A program made the position numbers and the translations under genes. Positions 8,710 to 18,100 of a stretch of 62,102 nt of DNA are shown here, one piece after another. The DNA is from Sedimentisphaera sp050251615. GTDB taxonomy: Bacteria; Planctomycetota; Phycisphaerae; Sedimentisphaerales; Sedimentisphaeraceae. Below the pieces are notes generated by a model. The model was not told where the DNA came from, did not search any database, and saw nothing but the letters and a program-made list of their open reading frames with translations. The DNA is taken from positions 1-62,102 of the forward strand of contig JBFWMM010000010.1 in the NCBI GenBank assembly GCA_050251615.1, in the 5' to 3' direction. Position 1 is the first letter of the stretch. Each line of letters starts with the position of its first letter.

Positions 8710-10274
8710 CAGCGCTCCAGGAGGCTTCTACCGGTCATTTCCTCAGGAATGGCAATGCCCATCAGGTCGAGGAAGGTCGGGGCGACGTCCGCGAGTCTGC
8801 CGTCTGCGGCCAGGCTTGCGCCTTTGAGATCTTCATCAAACAGCACCATCGGCACATCACCGGTGGTATGTGAGGTGAAGGGGTTCTCGAGCGAGCCCTC
8901 TGCCATCTTCTCGGAGTTGCCGTGGTCTGCCAGTATGAGAGCGGCGCCGCCGAGCTCTTTTACCTTATCCAGAATCCTGCCCACACACTTATCCACCGTC
9001 TCACAGGCGGTAACTGCGGCGCTTAGAATGCCGGTATGGCCGACCATATCGGGGTTGGCGAAGTTCACGATAACGACATCATACGCCTTGGAATCAAGCT
9101 TCTCAAGCACGATATCGCAAACCGCCTCCGCGCTCATTTCGGGTTGCAGGTCATACGTCTCCACCTTCGGCGAAGGCACGATCTGCCTGTCTTCGCCGTC
9201 AAAAGGCTCTTCGCGGTAGTCGTTGAAAAAGAATGTAACGTGCGCGTATTTTTCGGTCTCGGCGCAACGGAACTGCTTGAGGCCGTTCTTGGCGAGGTAC
9301 TCACCAAGGATATTTTTCATTTTCGGCGGCTTTGTAAACGCCACTGCCGTAGGTATTGTCTTGTCGTACTGCGTGAGGCAGACAAACTCAAGCTCGAGCA
9401 TCTTATCGCGCTCGAAGCCGTTGAAATCAGGGTCAACAAACGCCCTTGTGATCTCGCGGGGCCTGTCGCCGCGGAAGTTGAAGAAGATAACGGCGTCGCC
9501 ATCCTCTACGAGAGCAAGCGGCTTACCGTCTGCGCCTGTGATGTTTGCCGGTTTGACGAACTCGTCTGTCGCTCCGGCGGCGTAGGTCTGTGCCATCGCA
9601 TCTGCGGCGCTTGCGCTTTTTGCGCCTTTGCCCTTTACGAGGCAGTCATAGGTCCGGGCAACGCGTTCCCAACGGTTGTCACGGTCCATTGCGTAGAAGC
9701 GGCCGCTGATTGAGGCGATTTTGCCGCAGCCGATTTCCGCCATCTTGTCTTCGATTTCCTGAATGTAGCCTGCGCCTGACTGTGGCGGGCTGTCGCGGCC
9801 GTCCGTGAAGGCGTGCAGATAGACGTTTTCAACGCCGTTGAGCTTTGCCATCTCCAGAATGCCGTAGAGGTGGGCGAGGAGCGAGTGTACGCCGATGTCG
9901 CTGCAAAGCCCCATCAGATGAAGCTTGCTGCCTTTGGCTTTCTGCATCGCTTTTTTGAGCGCTTCGTTCTCGAAGAATGATTTATCGCGTATTTTAAGCG
10001 TAATGCGTACAGAATCCTGATAAACAATCCTGCCGGCGCCGATATTCTGATGCCCCACTTCACTGTTGCCCATTGTGCCCTCGGGCAGCCCCACGTCCTC
10101 TCCGCTTGTGTGGATGAGGGTGTTCGGGTATTCGCTTGTGAGCATATCATCGATGGGGGTTTTGGCGATTTTTATCGCGTTGAACGGGTCGTCGGCGCTG
10201 TTTGGGTTGTATCCCCAGCCATCGCGGATAATCATTACGCACGGCTTCTTTTTCGGTTGCAGTTTGGAACTCAT
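8709..10274 (-). CDS. gpmI: 2,3-bisphosphoglycerate-independent phosphoglycerate mutase
   Basis: This enzyme interconverts 3- and 2-phosphoglycerate in glycolysis using two metal ions and a phosphoserine intermediate. The 521-residue length is typical. Visible motifs are MIIRDGWGYN (metal), GNSEVGHQNIGAGR (nucleophile Ser), FTDGRDSPP, YAMDRDNRWERV, NFRGDRPREITRAF, NFANPDMVGHTG and LADHGNSEKM (second metal site). The start ATG at 10274 follows an AAAGG sequence about 10 nt upstream. It is the first gene of a two-gene operon with mutL, transcribed from the promoter at 10321-10348. Confidence 0.96.
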   Translation of the reverse strand: MSSKLQPKKKPCVMIIRDGWGYNPNSADDPFNAIKIAKTPIDDMLTSEYPNTLIHTSGEDVGLPEGTMGNSEVGHQNIGAGRIVYQDSVRITLKIRDKSFFENEALKKAMQKAKGSKLHLMGLCSDIGVHSLLAHLYGILEMAKLNGVENVYLHAFTDGRDSPPQSGAGYIQEIEDKMAEIGCGKIASISGRFYAMDRDNRWERVARTYDCLVKGKGAKSASAADAMAQTYAAGATDEFVKPANITGADGKPLALVEDGDAVIFFNFRGDRPREITRAFVDPDFNGFERDKMLELEFVCLTQYDKTIPTAVAFTKPPKMKNILGEYLAKNGLKQFRCAETEKYAHVTFFFNDYREEPFDGEDRQIVPSPKVETYDLQPEMSAEAVCDIVLEKLDSKAYDVVIVNFANPDMVGHTGILSAAVTACETVDKCVGRILDKVKELGGAALILADHGNSEKMAEGSLENPFTSHTTGDVPMVLFDEDLKGASLAADGRLADVAPTFLDLMGIAIPEEMTGRSLLER

Positions 10275-10320
10275 TTTGTAAAGCCTTTCGGTTGAGAGTA
10301 TTCATTTAGATAGATCACTG

Positions 10321-10348
10321 ATTATATTCAAAAAAAGGTATGGGTCAA
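10321..10348 (-). promoter_or_regulatory. Sigma-70 type promoter for gpmI-mutL
   Basis: On the minus strand TTGACC (10348-10343) and a perfect TATAAT (10326-10321) are separated by 16 bp. The start of transcription would be near 10314, about 40 nt before the gpmI ATG. Confidence 0.7.
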
Positions 10349-10364
10349 TCGCAGGTGTAGCGAT

Positions 10365-11843
10365 TCAACGTGGTTGAAGTGTCGGGAGTGTCATTAGCGG
10401 GTCGGCGATGAGAATCATCTGCCAGGAGTTGGATGGCTTTGCGAAAAAGAAAGCCTCGGCGATCGTGTCTCCGGCGATAAGCCTTTCTGCGAGGGCGTCC
10501 GGTTCGGGGAAGTTGCTAAGGTACGGCTCGTTTACGGCGCCCATTGTGCAGCAGGCGCCCGCTTCGAGTAGCCCCGCGCACCAGAGCCCCGAGCCCTTCG
10601 AGCGGATGTCCCGCGCTTCAAGACTGGCGATATGCACCGCGACCGAGCGCGGCGAAAAGGTAAGCCTGCTCGAAAAAACTCCCGGGCTGTACCAGCCTGC
10701 GTAGAACAGGCATTTTCTTTTTCCCTTGTAGAGTGCGCTTGTGTTCTCTGCGAGCGTATTGAATCCTGCTCGTTCCAGGGCAAGCGCGGCGGCGGAAAGC
10801 TTCTCATCGAATGGGGCATAGTCTTCGAGGCCTTTTGCCTGCGCGTCGCGCAGGTCTAACAGGCAATCTGAGGAGTCCGGAGCCTCTGCGCTACGCCTTA
10901 TCAACCGCTTTACGAGCATCTCGCTCGGGCCATCAAGCCGGCTTACAAGAATTGTGCGCGGATTTTGGCCTGCGGCGGGGCGGTTGCGGTATAATTCGTT
11001 CGGCAGAGGCCCGCTGAGCGCATGGCGGGTGAATTTCATCACGGCAAGCTCACTGTCAACGCTCGCTTCAGTTTCGCGGCCTGTTATTTCCCCGATGTCC
11101 AGACGCACCCTTTCAAGCGCTTCAAGCAGGCCGAAAAGCTTCGATGAGGCTTCGTAGTAGCCGCCGGTAAGTTTTTCCGCAATCCCCCAGCGCTCCGCCG
11201 CCGCTTGCCGCAGGATTGACGCCGCGTTTGCTTCCATATCCTCCGGAAAAGAGAAGCTCTCAAGCCCGAATTCCAGCTCTGCTATTTTGGATGTCAGGCG
11301 GGTGCCGTAGAGGGGGAGAATTTTATCCAAGAAAGACAGCTGCTCGTTTTTTTCTGCAGCCTGAGCAAGCTCTATGGCATCTTTAAGCGCAAGCGAAACG
11401 GCTTTCTCATCGCTCCCGTCCAAGCTTTTGCCACCGGCATTTTCTGTTGCGGCGGAAATTTCGGCAAGCTTATCGGATTCGATTTGCTTGAGCGCGGCCA
11501 GTTCGGCTTCAAGCCCTTTAAGCGCCGCGGAACCTTTGATCCTGTAAGGCATACCCATTGTGAGCAAGAGGCAACGCACACCCGCTCTCTCGCTTACTCT
11601 GTGCAGCAGCGGGCCCTCAATGAGTTTTTCGTAATCAGGGCGCGATATTTCACTTTTCATTCCCACGGGCAGGCGAATCTGCACGATATTATCAAAGGGA
11701 ATGCCCCTCTGGCGGGCGTAGTAAAAGGCTATGCTCACGGACTCTGCGCCGGTTATATTGCAGGCAATCATAACCTCCTGCGGTGAGAGCGCCCCGAACG
11801 CGCAGGAGGAGACGAGCAGGGCTATGATGATTCTGGCGAGCAT
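10365..11843 (-). CDS. TIGR03790-like exported protein of unknown function
   Basis: The N-terminal part (EVMIACNITGAESVSIAFYY, ARQRGIP, then YEKLIEGPLL and CLLLTMGMPYRIKG) and the end (ALAERLIAGDTIAEAFFFAK, IADPLMTLP) resemble the TIGR03790 family, secreted proteins common in planctomycetes and acidobacteria with no known activity. With the ATG at 11843 it has about 492 residues and begins with a signal peptide (MLARIIIALLVSSCAFGALS). An upstream GTG at 11897 would add 18 residues but overlaps the preceding gene by 46 nt and places the hydrophobic segment further in, so I prefer 11843. No strong ribosome binding site is seen at either. The middle (about residues 110-250) is coiled-coil-like and Glu/Ala/Leu rich. 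Family assignment is from memory of the pattern. Confidence 0.65.
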   Translation of the reverse strand: MLARIIIALLVSSCAFGALSPQEVMIACNITGAESVSIAFYYARQRGIPFDNIVQIRLPVGMKSEISRPDYEKLIEGPLLHRVSERAGVRCLLLTMGMPYRIKGSAALKGLEAELAALKQIESDKLAEISAATENAGGKSLDGSDEKAVSLALKDAIELAQAAEKNEQLSFLDKILPLYGTRLTSKIAELEFGLESFSFPEDMEANAASILRQAAAERWGIAEKLTGGYYEASSKLFGLLEALERVRLDIGEITGRETEASVDSELAVMKFTRHALSGPLPNELYRNRPAAGQNPRTILVSRLDGPSEMLVKRLIRRSAEAPDSSDCLLDLRDAQAKGLEDYAPFDEKLSAAALALERAGFNTLAENTSALYKGKRKCLFYAGWYSPGVFSSRLTFSPRSVAVHIASLEARDIRSKGSGLWCAGLLEAGACCTMGAVNEPYLSNFPEPDALAERLIAGDTIAEAFFFAKPSNSWQMILIADPLMTLPTLQPR

Positions 11844-11851
11844 AGCGGCGG

Positions 11852-12727
11852 TTAGAAGTCTTGCCGATTTAACCAGAGACGGAGTGAATCTGTCCACCCC
11901 TTTGTCTTTTCGCCAACCTTGCCGACGCCCAGCCCGAAGCCGTGCCCGCCGATGTTGAGAATATGCATTTCCACATCAATTTTCTTTTTCCGCAACTCAT
12001 TGAAAAACATCAGCGAGTTTTCCACGGGCACAATATCGTCATCGTTGCTGTGCAGCAGGAATACCGGCGGCATTCCCCTTCGCACATTCTTTTCCGCGCT
12101 GAACAGGTTAATCATATCGATGGTGGGGTTGTCGCCGAGCAGTTGCCTGCGTGAACCGCTGTGCGTAAATTCGCCCATCGTTATCACGGGATAGCAGAGG
12201 ATGCCGAGATTCGGCCGGCAGCTCATCCTCTCGACGGGCATTTTTGCATCGAGGTAGCCGGTGTCGAATTTTGTGAGCAGGGTCGCGGCGAGGTGTCCGC
12301 CGGCGCTGAACCCCATCACGGCGATGCTGTCGGAGTCGAGCTGAAGCTCAATGGCGTTGAGCCGGAGGAGTCGTACAGCACGTTGCGCGTCTTTGAGCGG
12401 AGCATCGTTGTGCCAGCCCTCAGAGCCGAGGCGGTAGCGCAGTACGGCGGCATGATAGCCGTTCTGATTGAAGAATTTTGCAAAGTCGTAGCCCTCTTTG
12501 AACATCGCCAGATGTTCGTATCCTCCGCCCGGGCATATCAGCACCACCGGCAGGCGCTTCGTTGTAACCTCCCCGCTGAAGAACTCAAAAAACGGCTCGT
12601 TGTTCGTGAGGTTCATTTTTGCGGCCTCCTCGGGAGACCAGAGATCGTATTTCTTCGGCGTCATCTGATTATCAGCCGCGATTGTCATTGCGGTGAGAAG
12701 CAGCAGGACTGACAGGTTTTTCTTCAT
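11852..12727 (-). CDS. Exported alpha/beta hydrolase, acetyl-xylan-esterase-like
   Basis: 291 residues with a signal peptide (MKKNLSVLLLLTAMTIAADN). The alpha/beta hydrolase elements are in order: oxyanion region PVVLICPGGGYEHLA, nucleophile elbow GFSAGGHLAATLL, acid SNDDDIVPVENS and catalytic His in NIGGHGFGLG. The pattern fits the BD-FAE/esterase-lipase group (including acetyl-xylan esterases) that deacylates plant polysaccharides. The substrate cannot be fixed from sequence. A role outside the cytoplasm fits with the GH2 enzyme and secreted proteins elsewhere in the window. It lies immediately upstream of the TIGR03790-like gene (8 nt apart with the start chosen there). Confidence 0.85.
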   Translation of the reverse strand: MKKNLSVLLLLTAMTIAADNQMTPKKYDLWSPEEAAKMNLTNNEPFFEFFSGEVTTKRLPVVLICPGGGYEHLAMFKEGYDFAKFFNQNGYHAAVLRYRLGSEGWHNDAPLKDAQRAVRLLRLNAIELQLDSDSIAVMGFSAGGHLAATLLTKFDTGYLDAKMPVERMSCRPNLGILCYPVITMGEFTHSGSRRQLLGDNPTIDMINLFSAEKNVRRGMPPVFLLHSNDDDIVPVENSLMFFNELRKKKIDVEMHILNIGGHGFGLGVGKVGEKTKGWTDSLRLWLNRQDF

Positions 12728-12757
12728 TCAGCCTTCACCTTTCCTGATTCAAGTGGT

Positions 12758-14119
12758 TTAGTTGCGAAGCGCCTTGATCGGCGCGGGGATTCTACCTTTA
12801 CGATTGATGAATTTTGCGGCAGCCTCCATCGGACAGGCCATAATCGGCGCTCTGCCGAGCAGGCCGCCGAAGTCCACGCTCTCGCCCACGCCCTTGCCCG
12901 GCACGGGAATCACGCGCACGCCGGTCGTCTTGTTGTTGGCTACGCCGATGGCGAGCTCGTCGGCTATGATCGCGCTGATAACATCCGCGGGGGTATCGCC
13001 GGGCAACGCAAACATATCCAGCCCCACAGAACAAACCGCCGTGAGCGCTTCGAGCTTCTCCAGATTGAGCGCCCCTTCCTCTACGGCCCTTATCATGCCC
13101 AGATCCTCGCTGACGGGGATAAACGTGCCGCTGAGCCCACCCACATTGCCCGAGGCCATCGCGCCGCCTTTCTTCACCGCGTCTATCAGAAGCGCAAGCG
13201 CCGCGGTCGAGCCGGGGCGCCCCATCATGCTCACGCCCATAGCCTCGATGATCTCCGCCACAGAATCGCCTACGGCCGTTGTACTGGCCAGGGATATATC
13301 CACGATGCCGAAGTCCACATTCATAAGCTGCGCCATCTCGCGCCCGATGAGCTCGCCGGCGCGCGTGATCTTGAACACGGTGCGCTTGATTACCTCGGAC
13401 AGGGCGGTGAGGTCGCAGTGTTCGTTCTGGCTCACAACCGCACGCACAACGCCCGGCCCCGATATGCCGACGTTCAGTGAATAGTCCGATTCGCCCACCC
13501 CGTGGTTGGCCCCCGCCATAAACGGATTGTCCTCGGGTACGTTTGCGAATACCACAAACTTCGCGCAGCCGATGGCGTTTTCTCTCGCCTCGGAAAGCTC
13601 CTTGATCACTCGCCCGACCTTCTCAATCGCCGTCATATTCATTCCCGCAAGAGTGCTGGCGAGGTTGAAGAAGCCGCAAACGCGGTCAGTCTCGGTGAGC
13701 GCGCGAGGCAGTGAGCGCAGCAGGTTCTCGTCCGAAGCGGTCATCCCCTTCTGCACGAGGCCGCCGAAGCCGCCGATAAAATCGATTCCCGCATCCTTGG
13801 CGGCGCGGTCGAGCGCCCTGGCAAACTGCACTACCACATCTGTCGTTTTGGGAAGCGGTTCGAGCAGTATCGACGCGGGGGTGATGGAGATGCGCCGGTT
13901 GATTATCGGCACGCCATACTTCTCTTCCAGCTCATCGGCGTACGAGTTGAGCTGCCGGCCCTTCTCCACGATCCTCTCGTACGCGCTCCCGCAGAGCTCC
14001 TCGACTTTTCTGCTCATGCAGTCTTTCAGGTTGATACCAAGCGTTACTGTACGGATGTCGAAGCAGTAGTCGGTTGTCATTTGAACCGTCTCATAAACTT
14101 CTTCAACTGATATTCTCAT
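12758..14119 (-). CDS. DUF711 / UPF0210 (PFL-like) family protein
   Basis: 453 residues from ATG 14119, which follows GGAG by 6 nt; a TTG four codons upstream is unlikely. Typical family features are the start MRISVEEVYETVQM, the ITPASILLEP region, GGFGGLVQKGM, FANVPEDNPFMAGANHGVGE, ISGPGVV, GRPGSTAALALLIDAVKKGG and GLDMFALPGDTP. The fold is related to pyruvate-formate-lyase-like ten-stranded barrels but no glycyl radical motif is present. Biochemical function is not established. In many genomes a small ACT-domain protein sits next to it; none is visible here. Confidence 0.88.
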   Translation of the reverse strand: MRISVEEVYETVQMTTDYCFDIRTVTLGINLKDCMSRKVEELCGSAYERIVEKGRQLNSYADELEEKYGVPIINRRISITPASILLEPLPKTTDVVVQFARALDRAAKDAGIDFIGGFGGLVQKGMTASDENLLRSLPRALTETDRVCGFFNLASTLAGMNMTAIEKVGRVIKELSEARENAIGCAKFVVFANVPEDNPFMAGANHGVGESDYSLNVGISGPGVVRAVVSQNEHCDLTALSEVIKRTVFKITRAGELIGREMAQLMNVDFGIVDISLASTTAVGDSVAEIIEAMGVSMMGRPGSTAALALLIDAVKKGGAMASGNVGGLSGTFIPVSEDLGMIRAVEEGALNLEKLEALTAVCSVGLDMFALPGDTPADVISAIIADELAIGVANNKTTGVRVIPVPGKGVGESVDFGGLLGRAPIMACPMEAAAKFINRKGRIPAPIKALRN

Positions 14120-14295
14120 TGATTGCTCCAATGGTTGGTTGTTTGTCGTTTGCTGTTTTGGATTATTATCCTGATTTCGCCCGCACTTTCCACCGCTTTC
14201 TCATGATGAATTGGCAAATCGCAAATCGCACGCCTGCTCTGATATTTCGATAATCTTCTTAATCATGGCATACCCTTTCTGTTTAACAGTACTTA

Positions 14296-14311
14296 CCCCC
14301 CCCCCCCCCCC
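14296..14311. repeat. Homopolymeric C tract (16 C)
   Basis: A run of 16 C between ACTTA and GAGAGAGG, in the ~300-bp non-coding space between the DUF711 gene and the Cas9-associated array. No gene overlaps it. The rest of 14120-14426 shows no feature I can support. Confidence 0.8.
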
Positions 14312-14426
14312 GAGAGAGGTTGTCTGCGTCTTGTCTTGAATATGTGATATTTGAATGGCCCTTCTTAACTCTTTTCTCTCCACTGCTGTTGAATTAAGGC
14401 ACTTAACGCCTCGGCTTACCGCTTCA

Positions 14427-15057
14427 CTCGTAATTTGCTTTCCCTTCCATATGAGCTATAATCCCGCGCGCTTACGCGCGCTTATGTGTGTAGTTGCAAT
14501 TTGCTTTCCCTTCCATATGAGCTATAATGGGCTATATGCTCGCAAGCCGTGAGAACGAGTTGCAATTTGCTTTCCCTTCCATATGAGCTATAATGTTAAA
14601 TTAGTTAATCAACTCGCGGGCGGCGTTGCAATTTGCTTTCCCTTCCATATGAGCTATAATCTGCGGGGGCGCTTAAACTTAACAAAAGGTGTTGCAATTT
14701 GCTTTCCCTTCCATATGAGCTATAATTTTTTAGCAGAGGTATATCTCTGCCTTAAGGTTGCAATTTGCTTTCCCTTCCATATGAGCTATAATTCATACGA
14801 TGAAGAACAAGTACGGCAAGCCGTTGCAATTTGCTTTCCCTTCCATATGAGCTATAATATTATGGGTAAGGCTGTTATGGGTGATTACAGTTGCAATTTG
14901 CTTTCCCTTCCATATGAGCTATAATGCGCTTGCATATCTTATCTCTCTCTGATGGGTTGCAATTTGCTTTCCCTTCCATATGAGCTATAATATATTCTCC
15001 CGAAGAGATTGTCCACTTCCGGTTGCAATTTGCTTTCCCTTCCATATGAGCTATAAT
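14427..15057 (+). CRISPR. Type II-C CRISPR array, 10 repeats, 9 spacers
   Basis: 36-bp repeats begin GTTGCAATTTGCTTTCCC and end with ATGAGCTATAAT. They start at 14427, 14493, 14559, 14625, 14691, 14757, 14823, 14890, 14956 and 15022. Spacers are 30 bp (one of 31). The first repeat differs at positions 1, 3 and 5 (CTCGT instead of GTTGC); the others look identical. The GTTG start and AAT end are typical of II-C repeats, and the 5' half pairs with the tracrRNA anti-repeat at 18623-18638, so the crRNA strand is plus. Each repeat ends in TATAAT with TTGCTT 16 bp upstream, suggesting a promoter in every repeat. The array is convergent with cas9. Confidence 0.97.
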
Positions 15058-15063
15058 TGATTC

Positions 15064-15104
15064 GCCGTAAGGCTCTGCCGGCCAGAGCCTTACGGCTTTG
15101 TTTT
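15064..15104. terminator. Strong hairpin terminator between the array and cas9
   Basis: GCCGTAAGGCTCTG (15064-15077) pairs perfectly over 14 bp with CAGAGCCTTACGGC (15083-15096), loop CCGGC, followed by TTTGTTTT. It lies 7 nt after the last repeat and 27 nt before the cas9 stop, separating two convergent transcripts. Confidence 0.85.
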
Positions 15105-15130
15105 GCGCAAAAAATGCCGTTATTTCACGC

Positions 15131-18100
15131 TCAAAGCACCGCTCTGTCTTGTTTTTCTGAGCGTTTTTCAAAGGCGTTGCCAACTCTTTTCTCTTTTTTT
15201 ATTTCTTTCAGGTTTCCGAGAACGTCAATGGAATATTTTGTCATGTCAGTTCCCTTATAGCTCATCTGTTTAAATTTTTTGTCATTTTCAAAAACAGTTC
15301 CGCTCACATTATTAACGGCCAAATAAGATCTCGTTCCCTCGATGAAGCTTATGTAATAGTTAGTGCCATTTATTTTGACAGGTTCGTCTTTGTAGAGTGA
15401 ATATTGGAATTCAAAATCTTCAGTCAGCTCAGGCCATGTTTCGTAGGGAACGCCTCCTTGGTCAACGTATTTATTTGGCAGTGGCTTATTTGCTGCAAAA
15501 TCCTGAGGATACAGCGGCACGGCATACAGCTTACCCTCGGGCGATTTATAGAAGTCTGCACGCACCATCGTTCCCATATCGCAAAGTCCGTTGTTGATCG
15601 GCGCGAGCCTGCCCTTCTGAGAAACGCTCTTCACGCTCTCAGGGTTGTCGCTGTTGGCGCTTCCCGTTACCTTTCTTCTCGGCATCCTTGAAACGAAAAT
15701 CCTGTCGAGTTTGTTGAGTACGTCATTCCTGAATCCGTCCCACGGCTCAAAATCCGCATTCTTGAGCCTTCCGAGAATGGCCTTGCCCTTTGTCTCATAG
15801 TCCTTGCTGATCATTGAAGCCAGATACACATGTCCCTGCGTAGAGCAGGCAAGCACAATCGCATCGAGCGCGTGATGGAGGTCGTTTGCGTTGCGGTCTT
15901 TCTCAAGCCCCCAGTGGTAGCGCAGCATCGCGGTAACTCTCCCCGCCCGCATCTGGATTCGGCTTTTCTCGTTGATGTCCTGCCGGCGGGCCGGAGAGAA
16001 GTCAAAGTGCTTTCTCAGATAGTTCGCCGTTTCCCTCGCGGCATACCTCGTATCATTTAGGTTGCGCGAGATAAACTTATCCTTGTCTTCCTCTGTAAAT
16101 TTTCTGGTGAGCAATTTTTTGCGTTTTGCCCAAGGCATGCTGCGCAGGTGTTTCGTGTTCACTTCAAACTCATCCCAGCTGCCGATTTTTGATTTGCCAT
16201 CCGCTTTCTTCTGGAAGAACGCATCGGCGTTGTCCACGAAATACTCAAACGGCAAACGGTTTTTCTTCTCCTGATTCGCCCATCTCTCGCAAAGAATCTT
16301 GTTGTTCAGGCTGTCGTCAAATGAGCGGCTTATCGGTATGATATGGTCTATTTCGTAGTCGTCTATGCGGGAAGCGTCTATATGATTGCCCGAATAAGGG
16401 CATCTGAATCCCTGCTCCATCGCAAGGCGGAACCTCAGAAGATTCTGCCCCTGCTCGGGGGAAAGGCCATGCTCGCGGCAAAGCTCAGCCGCCGCCTCTT
16501 TCTGGTCTCGGTATTTCTTTTGCCCCTGCGAGATTTTGCCGGCCATCTTCTTGCCACAGGCTAAGTCTGTGCCCATCTCAACGCAAATCTGATCTATCGG
16601 ATAAGCCCCGCCATACTTGCGCACAATCGCGTTAACCACCTTGCGCACCTGCGAAAAAGTCCTCATCACAACAGGGTTTTTCTTAAAGTCTCCATCATAC
16701 GGTTTAAGTATGCGTTGCTTCTCTGATTCCTTTTCGGCAAAGCGTGAATCCCTCTCCGAGAGTTTCTTTATTGCGTCATTTGCTAGCGTACCATCTTCCA
16801 TCTCGGCGCCTATAAGCTTGAGCGCCACGCCGGAAAAATTTGCCACTTCTTTCATGTTTATCGAAATCACTGCCTCTGCGATGTCTTTGTCAATTCCCTT
16901 ATTCTCAAGGTATTTGAGGCGTGTCTGGTCCGTCTTGCGGTAAACAAGCGCCTCGGCGATAATCTCAAGCTCTTCCTGTGAAGCAGATGCTTCCTGCCAC
17001 CTGTCCTCTCCAAGCCTGGCAACTATGCAGTCCTTGATCTTGTGATAGCCCTTCAGCTCCACAAAAACATCCTTCTCGAATTGAGCTATGTACTGGCCGA
17101 GTGCTTTCAGCCTGCGCTCTTCACCTGCCGGCATTTTTTTAGTCAGCTCCGCTTCGAATTCCTCGGCGGCTTTGGCGTAGCTGTTTGATATATTGTTGAA
17201 ACGCATCTTCTCAAGAGCTTTTGCCTCTTCACCGCCCAAGGCATTGATCAGTACAGTGCGAATCTCGTTGTAGGACATCTTGATGTCTTTGACATTTGAC
17301 CGCCCGTACTTGGCAGCCCTGCTTCTGCATACCTTATTTATGTGCATTTTGTAATATTTACCGTATTTGCCCGGCTGCACCTTCCCTGTGTCAGGGTCAA
17401 GCGATTTTATGGCGATTGTCTTTATGTCGTGAATCCCTTCCTCAAACTGCGGCTCTCCATTTTTTACTTTGCAGGTAAGATATTTGCTGAATTCAGGGTT
17501 GTGTTCGGCATAAGAGCAGAGGTTGAATCTCACCGTCGCCGGCAGCTTCAGCGCCTTGCGTATCTGCGTAAATGTTACTTTCTTATTTTCGTATGCCAGT
17601 GCGATGATCTTTTCTCTCTCTTGCTCCGTGAGAGGCCTCTTGTTTGAAAGCTCAAGCGTGTTGAGCCTGTTGAGCAGACGGAAGCGCTCGTTCAAATATC
17701 CCTCGCGCGGTGCGCAGGGGACACCGGTAAACTCGCACTTGTTCATCATCTTTACGAGCTTGTTGTAGTCTATACCTTTCTCGCCTCCAAGCTCGCCGAG
17801 ATATTCTGTACAGAGCTTCTCGGAGGCAAGCATGCTGCCAAGCTCCCGTTGTCGTTTGAATATAACCTCTATCTCTTCTTTGAGCAGGCTTCTGTGAATG
17901 GCTTTTGAATAGTCGTTTTCACCGTTGCGAACCTTGGCATCGCTTTTCAGTTGCTCGGCAAACATTTGCCCGACGGTCTCATAATTTCCTGCGGCAAGTT
18001 TGTCGCGGGTGTTTTTGAGCCCCGCTTTAACCTTCCCTGCGTCTTCCCCCTCGTCCTCATCGGCCTGAGAAAGAAATGAGAATCCGCGGTGCTTTGCTAT

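Noticed and set aside
8080..9219. Long plus-strand open frame opposite mutL and gpmI
   Set aside because: Shadow of two confidently identified minus-strand genes; no domain and no ribosome binding site.
14201..14383. Small minus-strand frame between DUF711 and the Cas9 array, considered as an ACT-domain partner or a cas2 remnant
   Set aside because: It reads through the poly-C tract (GGGGG run) and shows neither an ACT nor a Cas2 pattern.
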